The position numbers were made by a program, and so were the translations under genes. The notes under the pieces are model-generated. The model searched no databases, was not told where the DNA came from, and saw only the letters and a list, made by a program, of their open reading frames with translations. A stretch of 64,000 nucleotides of DNA from Homalodisca vitripennis (taxonomy: Eukaryota > Arthropoda > Insecta > Hemiptera > Cicadellidae): assembly GCF_021130785.1 (NCBI RefSeq), contig NC_060213.1:66305001-66369000 (forward strand), given 5' to 3'. This document shows positions 23,519 through 31,741 of the stretch, one piece after another. Each line of letters begins with the position of its first letter. The first letter of the stretch is position 1.

Positions 23519-25073
23519 ACATTTGCAATGTTGCAGACAAGGGATCCGGGTTAACACAATCTCGCCAGGCTTCACTGACACACCGATGATGGTTCCTTTT
23601 CCGGAAGAATTCAAAAAGATATATATCAATGATAATCCTTTGAAACGGCCCGCCAAGCCAGAAGGTAAGTTTTAAATCAAATTCTATCTTACTAATTCTA
23701 TATTAGTTAGACTATCAAGTATAACATTAGGTAAACGTTCCTATTAAACTAGCCTGAATTTAAAATTACATAATTTTAAAAATACACTGAAAAACCGTTC
23801 TCTGTCATATCGGGACCGGTCTAAGACGTCGGACTTAGGATCAGAGTTAAATATAGCGCGGGTTCAAATCCTGACTGTGACCATAGCACTTTTGATCAAA
23901 CAGCGACTTGTATTGACTCTCCTCCTTATTCTGTTTGATATATCTTCGCACAGGGCAGTGGCTCGTGGGGATGAGGAGACTAAGGCTTAATGGCGGATAT
24001 GCCTCTCCTTGTTTTTTAAAGAAAAAGGAGCCTTTAAGTAAAGTAACTTTAAGTAAAGTTCTGTTGTAATGGGTGTCTGAGTGTATTGGGATTTCCACTC
24101 CAGCGTGGAGACGCTATGGCCTTGACCTGTTCCTAGACCCTCTGGATGATAAATCTGTTGTTTTACATTGCGCGGTGTTTGTGCACATCTTACGTGCCTA
24201 GCCTATCTATGATTAGTAAATTGTACGTCACCGAGTCGTATATAGAATATTATTTCGGGGGGGGGGAGGGAGGGGCTGACACTGGATGGTTTATGGACAC
24301 TAAAATACTCTCCTAAATAGGGGTTTTACAATCGCAGGTACCAGGTGGTTATGAACATAATTCAATAATTACAGGATCTTTTTCCGCGTGAAACCCCACT
24401 TCACTATATTGCTATTTTCCTTAGCAATATACTAAATTGAGAATTGGGCAGTATGTTTTAAGTCACAAGCTATTTAATAATATAAAATTTTATTTTAAGA
24501 TGATTAGCTACCTTGAAGTGGTCTAAATTTCTTAAAGTATATATTTAGTAAGCTATCAGAAAGATTAGGTAGACAAAACGATTAAAGTTGGAATGGGAAA
24601 CAATAATCTACGAGAATACTAGAGATTTTCAGAGATTAAATTTTAGCAGCCTGTTATTCATTTTAAATTTTCATTTCAAATGCTCAATAAATATTTGTAC
24701 ATTTAAATTAAAAAATCGTTAAACTCGAGCACATGTTGTGCTAGTTTAAATATACATTGATCTTAATACTTTTAAATGTGGGTCCTGATTAAAACAAAAT
24801 CACTGGTAACTGTTATTGCATAATAGAGTGAGTGAAATTATTTGAATTTCAACCGAAGATTATTTAAAAAATAAACGAAATTAATTAATATAAGTCAATT
24901 GTGATAAAATTCATGTGGATTATTGTTGAGAGTATTTCACTCTTGACCCGATACTACTTTTTTCTTCTTTCTATGTTACAGAAATTGCCGAGACGATCTG
25001 TTTTCTAGTGAGTGAGAAAAGCGCCTATGTAAACGCAACCTCTATGTTTGTCCATGGAGGATGTATTTGCTAG
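8865..25073 (+). CDS. Short-chain dehydrogenase/reductase copy B, HSD17B8-like (six exons, frame break at exon 4/5)
   Basis: Exons: 8865-8904, 12380-12496, 15126-15316, 19865-20041, 23537-23664 and 24982-25073 (TAG). The ATG is in good context (purine at -3, G at +4). Exons 1-2 give an N-terminus reading IAFVTGAGSGIGRAT, the TGxxxGIG dinucleotide-binding loop. The strand-2 end VVAADIN has the Asp typical of NAD(H) preference. Exon 3 has VNCAGL. Exon 4 has catalytic Ser in NIASI and YGANK. Exon 5 has QGIRVN and SPGFTDTPMM. Size (about 247 residues) is normal for the family. Splice sites are GT..AG. Exon 4 as written is 177 nt against 176 in copy A, so its phase does not match exon 5; one extra G in the tract at 20024-20032 explains it. 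Family role: NAD-linked hydroxyacyl/steroid oxidoreduction; the substrate here is unknown. Introns are long (1.3-4.5 kb) and transposon-rich. Confidence 0.87.
8905..12379 (+). other. Intron 1 of SDR copy B (phase 1)
   Basis: Donor GTGAGA after 8904, acceptor TGTGTAG before 12380. Mostly featureless AT-rich sequence. It includes an imperfect two-copy 65-bp tandem repeat at about 11761-11890 (AAAACATTATTTAAGATT in both units) and a dispersed repeat at about 11925-12136. Confidence 0.6.
11925..12136. repeat. Dispersed repeat with ATGCAAAATTTCAAG / GACAGACAG / GTTCAGCCAA blocks
   Basis: Shares an ordered set of blocks with 35337-35552: CCCAT..GACATGC, ATGCAAAA-TTT-AAG, a run of CAGACAGATA, and an end reading ACG(C/T)TCAGCCAA. 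Weaker relatives carrying the GGACAGACGG part occur near 12840-12960 and 22890-23010. No coding capacity; class unknown. Confidence 0.45.
12497..15125 (+). other. Intron 2 of SDR copy B (phase 1)
   Basis: Donor GTGAAG after 12496, acceptor CTCCAG before 15126. Contains a minus-strand tRNA-derived SINE (about 13640-13815); the rest is AT-rich with no recognised gene. Confidence 0.6.
13640..13815 (-). mobile_element. tRNA-Leu-like SINE, copy 2 (minus strand)
   Basis: On the minus strand it reads GCTGACCGGTGAG, then ATGTTCAAATCCTG (B box), then CTCGCACAGGCCAGTAG and AGAAGCCAATAGG. The same ordered segments occur on the + strand at 23810-24010. The shared head and body at two sites show a dispersed Pol III-type SINE family. 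Confidence 0.55.
15384..15650. repeat. Short dispersed repeat with terminal inverted repeats and a GAGGAT..ATCCTC-GAAAC hairpin, copy 1
   Basis: The left edge reads TTGAAAGGATAAAAGGATTT, and the right edge is the complement of TTTGAAAGGATAACAGTATT. Inside, the minus strand forms a perfect 6-bp stem GAGGAT-(8 nt)-ATCCTC followed at once by GAAACG. A related copy at 52350-52550 and a half copy near 34270-34340 share the edges. The GAAACG motif resembles Penelope-like element ends. Confidence 0.5.
16181..16500 (+). repeat. 97-bp tandem repeat, just over three copies
   Basis: The string ACTGTTGACATAC recurs with its GTTGAC core starting at 16194, 16291, 16388 and 16486 (spacing 97, 97, 98). Each unit contains CAGGTGACAAACAACATTAC and an inner inverted pair (GACAAC / GTTGTC). 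A decayed extra piece lies at about 16600-16640. Copies are nearly identical, so the expansion is recent. Confidence 0.85.
17299..17675 (+). pseudogene. LINE ORF2 (reverse transcriptase) C-terminal fragment, CR1/Jockey-like
   Basis: Reads ESRLQYGLLIWGSA, then after frame changes IYETIIYARYRCANVLDGA, HDHNTRARVDLRQTQHRSAL and GLPQNSGARFF. After one more shift it reads KLPSHLKNITEKSIKKKLKE and stops near 17675. The order (LQYG.IIWG, IYE, HNTR, KLP..IK) is the conserved tail of insect LINE ORF2 proteins. Frameshifted and truncated at the 5' end, so non-functional. It lies inside intron 3 of SDR copy B in the same orientation. Confidence 0.75.
20024..20032 (+). other. Frame-breaking G-rich tract at the end of SDR copy B exon 4
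   Basis: The tract reads GGGGAGGGA. With one G fewer, the exon would end LAAGEEFGP, aligning without gaps to copy A (ISTAKEFGP), and would join exon 5 in phase 2. As given, the exon reads AAGEGIRP and exon 5 falls out of frame. A 4-bp GGGA tandem duplication plus loss of one codon is the alternative reading. A GC donor at 20038 would restore the phase but is a poor splice site. Confidence 0.7.
20905..21850 (+). pseudogene. Mutator-like transposase domain fossil
   Basis: In shifting + frames the translation reads KDHGPKCIANYSSSAM, then ENNEYYLGVGDCKVYETVNE, KIECVGHVQKQMGKRLRT, RLTESAIDTIQIYY and, further on, CPKHA and KYQKAVLEK. The order (GDGD-like turn, KIECVGHVQKR.G.RLR, GRGRLT..I..LQ.YYG.AIR, LCP..W) matches the Mutator-like transposase domain proteins widespread in insects and other animals. 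The last acidic stretch (ECEAEEDFE near 21815) resembles their C-terminus. Several stops and frameshifts show that it is dead. I did not find terminal inverted repeats. Confidence 0.6.
22987..23130. repeat. Foldback (inverted) repeat
   Basis: ACTGTCCTTTGACC and AAGGGTTCTTCCTTG on the left are mirrored on the right by CAAGGAAGAACCC and GGTCAAAGCACAGTCC. The arms are about 50 bases with a loop of about 45. It lies next to a GACAGACGG-rich dispersed repeat. No gene. Confidence 0.55.
23448..23515. repeat. (TA)n microsatellite beside the exon 5 splice acceptor of SDR copy B
   Basis: An uninterrupted AT dinucleotide run of about 68 bases. It ends 21 bases before the first base of exon 5, so it takes the place where a polypyrimidine tract and branch point would normally lie. 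Confidence 0.95.
23665..24981 (+). other. Intron 5 of SDR copy B (phase 1)
   Basis: Donor GTAAGT after 23664, acceptor GTTACAG before 24982. Contains the + strand tRNA-Leu-like SINE (23810-24010) and a G-rich run at 24256-24276. Confidence 0.65.
23810..24010 (+). mobile_element. tRNA-Leu-like SINE, copy 1 (plus strand)
   Basis: The head reads GACCGGTCTAAGACG (A-box region), GACTTAGGA (an anticodon-loop-like segment with TAG) and GGGTTCAAATCC at 23860-23871, a near-perfect B box. The body continues with TTCGCACAGGGCAGTGG and GACTAAGGCTTAATGG, shared with the minus copy at 13640-13815. It is tRNA-derived rather than a working tRNA, because the cloverleaf stems do not close. Confidence 0.6.
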
Positions 25074-25180
25074 AGAAGAGCATATCTTGGTTTTCCAGGG
25101 TTTTATACTAAACGACCGCACATACATATCTGACTGGCACCACTAATATAATTTCTGTGTAAATATAATGAAATAATATT

Positions 25181-25186
25181 AATAAA
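25181..25186 (+). promoter_or_regulatory. Polyadenylation signal of SDR copy B
   Basis: AATAAA about 108 bases after the TAG stop, overlapping a second AATAAA (AATAAATAAA), followed by a TGT/T-rich stretch. Confidence 0.55.
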
Positions 25187-28100
25187 TAAAAAAAGTATTG
25201 TCGTGTTATTATTTTAATATTGTAGCCATAATACGTGATAAACTATTTTGTTTGATTAATTCCAAACTTTGAATACAGCACTAGTCGTACTGTTTATCTT
25301 GGATTGTGCAAGTTAGATTATTTAGTTACGTATAAGTTAAAGGATGTCTTATTTTAATCAAGTGAAATTAGGGCTAAGAAGGCTTTCGTGGAGGGAGGAT
25401 TAAAAGACCCGAAACACGACCAATGATCTGGCAGTCGGACTGCTTACAAGGACAGAATCGCTGAGCGGTACCCCATCTAAGAAGCAACCAGGCTCGCCGT
25501 TCCTTGATTTGGTTATCTTGCAATAATCACCGTATCCACTAGACCACGCCACTGCTTGTACTACCACTTCCACTTTGATGGCTTATTTAGTTTTCCAACT
25601 GACAACGTTTATGCAACTCTACAAATTCTGTTGGCAATATGACATACACCTTATACTAACTTAAAATTTGGCTTATAGTTAGTGTTAGTGAACTGGCGGA
25701 AAATTCCTCTGGATTTTTTCAGATTAAATAGATAAGAAAATACCTTTCGATATTTACAAAGTTTTAAGAAAGAAAGTTTACGCCAAATTATTGAAGCAAT
25801 GAAAAGAACAAACAAGTGTGTATTAAATAAATAATGTAGATTGAGTGGCAGGAAACACTGTGATAACGGTGATTGATGCTCAACGATCGAAACGACTTTG
25901 TGAACACGCGCCTGTAAGTGCAATACCTTGTTCAGTAGACTGGATCTGGTTGATGGGAGACAAATCTCCTCAGGTGAGAAACTAATCGAGTGCATAATTA
26001 ATATCAGTTAATGAAACAGAGTGTAATAAAGATAATCTTATAGTTATTAGAAATAAAAAAATTTGAATTTAACAGGAGTATAAAACCCTCAAATTTACAT
26101 TATATTACAAAAACACTAGAGATTGGAATTAAATTATGCAAATTTACTTGCATAGGGCGATGAAAAATATTTTTGTTCTTCTCCACCGTGATATATTAAA
26201 CACATACAGTAGGCTTTTAAAGTTTTGTTGATTACACATTATAAATATAAACATATTTTAAATAGCGGTTAAATTAATTGAAAATATGTTTGTACTGTTA
26301 TAACACATTGTTTACTCAGCACAGTTGATTACATTTCCAGACTATTTAAAGTTAAATTAATATTCAACTTTAGACACCAAGATGGAATTTTTCGCTACAT
26401 TACAGACCAGTGGGGTGTAGCATCGAGGGATGTTTGAATTAAGAATAGGCCTATATTCATACCAGGGATCTTAAGAATGTTCATGTACAACTTCGGCACA
26501 ATCAGTTAAATAGTTTAAGCGTGAAAGCGTAAACTATTCAACTTAAACTAAATGAAGTTTATTATGTATTACACCATATGTCTAGCTAATAGAAAATTAT
26601 CTTTCTAATACGAGTTAGAAAGTTATCATTAATACGTTTAAGATCCAAAATTGATGATCTTGACCAAAAGAGTTAGCGCATTTCAAAATCCTTTTGGTTT
26701 TGAAATCCTTTTAGGTTACTACTGAAAACACAATTTGTGACAATACGGGAGAATTTGCTCTCATATTAAGTTTTTCATGTAAAAGTGTATTATTTTATAG
26801 CTTACAACATGGCTGTACTCATCCAAATACTGGATGTTTCAAATTCTGAAGAGCATTTTATGAGTCCTTATAAAACTAAAGTAAATCTAAAACTAAATAC
26901 GATAGAATGTTAATAGTGCACAATATTATTTAGCTTTCATTACATTATAAACATTGAATGTCTCCTATATGAGAAATGTTATGGCAAGAATTAGCGTGAC
27001 AATCACTATGGGCACGATCGAAAAAAGTATGCACAGGTTTTTATATAACTTTTCAATTAATATGTTAAATTTAAATTATCATATTAAGGAACGATTTCAG
27101 TGCAAGGAAACGTATTGTTAAATGTTTAGAATAAACAAAAGGACAATTTTAATTTTATAATAAATTATTCCATTTTATAAAAAGTTGCTTTGTTATTTGT
27201 TGGAAAGATTATATATTTTATGCTAGAAACCTTTTATAAAAACACGTTATTTTTTCAGGACGTTTCACTGGAAAAGCGAGACATCAGAATATCTGAATGA
27301 TTATTTATTACGAACAGCACGGTTCCGAGAGGTTATTACTTGTATAAGAAGGAGTAATATTGACATTCCCTTCCAGTAAATCTCAATAACTTGTAATGGC
27401 GAAGTAAACGGTGAAACGTCACCAATGCTCTCAAAGAAACCGCCTAAGGCGGAGCTTTTCATTCAATATCGTTAGCGGTTCCGTTATTTCAGAGCGCTCC
27501 AATATTTATCAAACATTTATTTTTAATTACTAAGGCATGCCGTTACTTACAATTTCTATTTCAGTAAAACTTTCATTTCTGACAGGCTAGAAGCGTAGCA
27601 AAGGTTTTCTTTTTCAATTAGTTACTTACAAAACAATGACTGATGAATACTGCTACAATTAATTAAAAAGATGTTATTTCTTGTATTTGTACTCATCTAA
27701 TTACAGTATAAATTGTAAGGTTGGTAACTATTATTCAGTGATCAATCACTCGACAAGAATTTGATCATTTCTAAGCCTTCAAATATGTTACAGCAATCTA
27801 TGAACTCGTGGGTACATTGTTAGGGTTTTTATATTTTTGCAGGAGCAACACTCGATACTCATATTAATTAGTTCCGTAAAAGAGAGAGTTGATTGAACAA
27901 TCTGACCATAATGATAGACGTGAATAATTTATTTCCCTGATTAAGTTCAAACATGCGTGATTTAGTTTTATTTATATCGATTCATAAGCCAACACAAATT
28001 TGTGTGATAATTGTGTCTGGGAATTTTATTGCGTTTTGAATACAGTAAAGATAAATACAAAAATAACAGTTTTATTGTATTAACTATATACTAAAAATTG

Positions 28101-29788
28101 TATTGTTTGTCTTTTCTGTGTTACCAGTGTGTACTGGTCCTTTAATTGATACTTTGTACGTTTTTTTAATCAGTACCACTCAGGCAAATAAATTGTGTGA
28201 TTAAGAAAAAAAAAATATATGTTGTATAAAGCTTATTAAGGATTTTGAATATAACAGGATTAAATGATATAAGCCTCGATGAAACATATAAAAAACCCTA
28301 AAGTGGCAACTTTGAGCGTCTTTTTTTAGCTGCGTAACTATCGTAAACCTAATAATATTATAAATGTGAAAGTGCCTTTATTTGTTTATTTTGTTTCCAC
28401 GCAAAAAAATTTCAACCGATTGTACTGAAATTGGACATTGAAATGATGAGCCTACGCCGCACTGGTCCGTAAAGCAATTAAAAATCCTATCTAAAGTTGC
28501 TTAATTTCATTGGAACAGCATTTTAAATATAATCATCTGTTTTGTGTAAACATTGGTTTATTACATCACAAGCATACGTTTATTTAATTTAACCACCAAA
28601 TTAAATAATTATATTTATGTTTCGAATGTAATAACTGTGAATTTTCATGTGTAGGAATGTCTAGATACTCAGGACTGGTTGGTTTCCTTAAAATTGTGAT
28701 TTGACACTAACATGCTTCAACGAGCCATTCTCCGAAAAACAATACTTGGATGCAAATAACAACGAAATCCCTCCGGGATACGCCCCAATGGTCTTTAAAG
28801 TAGCGAAACATTCCAAGAAGTCTCTAAAGTTGTAAAATATTAATTAAAAGAGCCTGGTGAATGTAATAAACTGTTCTGTGTCAACATTGGTTTATAACAG
28901 CACAAGCACGTGTTTATTTAAGTTTAATACTATTTCCATTTTGTTTACGTTCTTGATTTGAAAGTTCCCTAAGGAGTAACCATTAGTTTTAACGTTTTTA
29001 GATTTCAGCGATAACGTAAGTAGACCATAGAAATCTAACTTAAAACATGTCGTAAAATAAAAGATGGCCAACATTTGATTCATAAGACTAAGGTTTGACA
29101 AGAAGACCGACTACAGTCGGCAAGAACTATGCTAGTTTAAAAGTTCGCTAGGCACGTAGATAGTGTCATTGTTAATGTACTCTTAACTGTACATTTGTTT
29201 TAGCAAATATTCAGAAATAGATATAAAAGACAAAGTTACTATATAACTTGTAATATAGATACATTTAAATACTGTTATAAAACCCATCTTATTTATCGTT
29301 TAAGAGAAATAGAATTCTCAGATCTGTGTATGTATATATATCTTTCTTATCGGGAATAGGCAAAATCAACAATGGAACAAAAATTGCAAAGACAGAGTAA
29401 ATTAGAATGGCCATAAATATTCACTTTTTGACGTATTTTGTGATCGTGGTAACGAGGCAAACTGAATATTGGCGCAGGAAATATAATTCACTCGAACCAG
29501 TAGTGGTCTACAAATGCATAGTCACAGTTATAAACTATGATATAGGTGTCAAACGGTCACTCTTACTTATATCGACTTAAAAAATATAATCTGAGAAAGA
29601 GTTATTGTTTTATTTTAACCTGTTTTCCCTTTCATATCGACCCACACCAAAACTCGCGTGACTGAAGATCGATTTATTTTTTAAGAAAAATTTCTCTATA
29701 CATTTCAATAATAAAAGGAGATGTTATATACAATACTGGTTCTAGGTTCCTAGACGGTAGTACGCCATGCCTAGGTTGATCATTTTTT
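25187..29788. other. Gene-free AT-rich spacer after SDR copy B
   Basis: No coding segment recognised. A minus-strand tRNA-derived remnant lies at 25370-25560. The stretch 27260-27500 has somewhat higher GC and a short inverted pair (ACGTTTCAC / GTGAAACGT), not otherwise explained. Confidence 0.5.
25370..25560 (-). mobile_element. tRNA-derived SINE remnant (minus strand)
   Basis: The minus strand reads GGCGTGGTCTAGTGGATACG at 25531-25550, a strong A-box match of the Asp/Glu/Gly tRNA type, followed by AACCAAATCAAGGAACGGCG. The body's far end (TTCGTGGAGGGAGG) is preceded by GGGCTAAGAAGGC, similar to 14068-14085. It is tRNA-like but lacks closed stems. Confidence 0.4.
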
Positions 29789-31741
29789 TTATTTTTTTTT
29801 ATTTATTTTTATTTTACATGCCCCAAAACAGGTAACAACCCAATTACATTGGGGCAGTTCTCTTATTACAATACAATATATTGTGGGTTAAAGTCCCCAA
29901 CCACATGCAACAAGCAATAAATTTTAAAAGCAATAATAATTGAAACTACTACTTAATAATAATTATACCTACACCTTAATTTTAAGGAATACACACGCAT
30001 ATATATCCTTTATGTAAATAGACATAACTCACTCAAATAATATATAAATACAACAACAAATAAATAACAACAATAAGTAAATAACAACAATAAATAAATG
30101 GCCAGAATAAAAAAAATAACAATAACAATATATAAACAACAACAATATGTGAGTATAACATGCATTTGGAATTCACAAATAAATCAATTGTACTTTAGTT
30201 AATAATCAACAAACAAGCAACATATTTTAAGTTGTACATTTCAACATGCAGAAAAAAAGCAAAACAATATGTTGTGTAATATATCTATTCTAAAAATTTA
30301 ACAATTTCATAAATAAATTAATAAATAACAATGTTATACATAATTATTAAGATCTCAGTTTAAGAAGCATTAGACACTTGTTTTTAAAAGTAGAATCCGT
30401 TTCGAAAAATATATCTATATCACCTCCACCTGAAAGCATCATATTATGTGATCTCACCATCCGGAGCAGAGGCGAGGACGCGTGCGCCACCGTCCGCACG
30501 TGTGGCAGTTCAAACAGTAGCCTGCCTCTACTGTTAAAGCTAGGGACCCTAAAACTTATAACCCCCAGACCCTCAGCGCTGTCCACCCGTCCCTGAACCA
30601 GGCCCCTCAAAAACATCTGCTCCATCACATCCCTCCTCAGGCTCAGACTCTCAAACCCAAACAGACTCATCAGCTCTTCATAAGGAATCAAATATGTATA
30701 AATATTAAAACATTTATAATAGAGGTAGCGTAAAAATCTTTTTTGAACCCTTTCTATGGCATCTTTGTGTATAACATGAATGGGATTCCATATAATACAA
30801 GCCGCCTCCAACCTGGACCTGACCAAGGCCCTATATAATGCAATCAATGTTCTAATATTAGTAAAATTTATTCCTTGCCGAATTATAAACCCCATCATTC
30901 GATTTGCAGAAGAAATACATCTAAAAACATGTTCGCTAAAAGACAAATTGCAATCAATGTAAACACCCAAATCCTTTATTGAATCAACCCTTGAAATCAA
31001 TTTCCCATTTAAATAATAATCTTTATTAATACAATTTTTTGACCTACTGAATGTCATAACATGGCATTTAGAAATATTAAATTCCATTTTATTATCCACT
31101 CCCCACTGATAAACATTATCCAAATCCCCTTGTAGTTCATTGGCATCAGATTGATTTGATATTATTTTTAGTAATTTTAAATCATCAGCAAATAATAACG
31201 GTTTGGAAAAAGTCACACAATTACACAAATCATTAATCATAATAGTGAACAAACATGGGCCTAAATTTGACCCTTGTGGTATCCCTGACTGAACCTTAAA
31301 AGATGACGATACATGACCTTTATACAACACATATTGATTTCTATTAATTAAGTAAGAAACAAAAAAGCGTATTAGACTATCAGAAACCCCATAATAGTGC
31401 ATTTTCTTTAACAAAATTAAATGATCTACTCTATCAAAGGCCTTGGCCAGGTCAAGGAAGACAGCATCCGTCTGAGTCATCAAATCCAAACCCGAGGAGA
31501 CGTAATGTGTAAAAGATAACAGATTGGTATTAACCGACCGACCAGGGACGAATCCATGTTGGCTAGAATTTAGAAAACTTTTAAAATGATTATTTAACGG
31601 CTTTTGGAGAATAATCTTAGAGCCGGGACTAATTGAATCGCACCTAGATGTCGTAGCTCGGTCTAAAAAACTAAAAAAAGTGCTATGCCTTATTTTGGCA
31701 CTTTGTGTAATTTTTAATATATTAGTTGTGCCACTAAGTCA
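29789..31741 (-). mobile_element. 5'-truncated CR1/Jockey-like LINE
   Basis: On the minus strand it runs from an open reverse transcriptase frame (from about 31738), through a stop at 30347, into an A-rich 3' UTR with repeated AATAACAAC units. It ends in an A-rich tail (T-runs at 29786-29812 on the + strand). Near the 3' end CCCCAATGTAATTGG and CCTGTTTTGGGG form a possible stem region. The 5' UTR, ORF1 and endonuclease are missing. The exact 5' breakpoint and target duplication were not found. Confidence 0.7.
30347..31738 (-). CDS. Non-LTR retrotransposon reverse transcriptase (C-terminal ORF2 fragment)
   Basis: Copies LINE RNA into DNA at the target site. The minus frame is open from just after a TGA at 31739-31741 to the stop at 30347 (about 463 codons); the first ATG is at 31489. 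Motifs in order: HGFVPGRSVNTNLL (RT motif region), TQTDAVFLDLAKAFDRVDH (catalytic Asp of motif A), SGIPQGSNLGPCLFTIMIND (motif B), LLFADDLKL (catalytic FADD box) and KDLGVYID. The thumb and tail follow, including RRDVMEQMFLRGL. There is no endonuclease domain, because the copy is 5' truncated. The frame is unusually long and clean for this window, which suggests a young insertion. It is not host-encoded. Family placement (CR1 versus Jockey) is uncertain. Confidence 0.82.
   Translation of the reverse strand, partial: LSGTTNILKITQSAKIRHSTFFSFLDRATTSRCDSISPGSKIILQKPLNNHFKSFLNSSQHGFVPGRSVNTNLLSFTHYVSSGLDLMTQTDAVFLDLAKAFDRVDHLILLKKMHYYGVSDSLIRFFVSYLINRNQYVLYKGHVSSSFKVQSGIPQGSNLGPCLFTIMINDLCNCVTFSKPLLFADDLKLLKIISNQSDANELQGDLDNVYQWGVDNKMEFNISKCHVMTFSRSKNCINKDYYLNGKLISRVDSIKDLGVYIDCNLSFSEHVFRCISSANRMMGFIIRQGINFTNIRTLIALYRALVRSRLEAACIIWNPIHVIHKDAIERVQKRFLRYLYYKCFNIYTYLIPYEELMSLFGFESLSLRRDVMEQMFLRGLVQGRVDSAEGLGVISFRVPSFNSRGRLLFELPHVRTVAHASSPLLRMVRSHNMMLSGGGDIDIFFETDSTFKNKCLMLLKLRS

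Larger units (their letters stand above)
20042..23536 (+). other. Intron 4 of SDR copy B
   Basis: Donor GTGAGT after 20041, acceptor TTGCAG before 23537. Contains a Mutator-like transposase fossil (about 20905-21850), a foldback repeat (22987-23130) and a (TA)n tract ending 21 bases before the acceptor. Confidence 0.65.

Noticed and set aside
23417..23656. Minus-strand ORF with a long Ile-Tyr repeat
   Set aside because: It is the translation of the (TA)n microsatellite overlapping exon 5 of SDR copy B; not a gene. The same applies to the ORF at 35567-35815.
23810..23880. Intact tRNA-Leu gene
   Set aside because: A good B box and an anticodon-like segment are present, but the acceptor and anticodon stems do not close and the unit continues into a SINE body repeated at 13.7 kb.
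25651..25995. Minus-strand 114-codon ORF
   Set aside because: AT-rich frame with Leu/Phe/Lys/Asn bias expected from chance, no domain, next to a SINE remnant.
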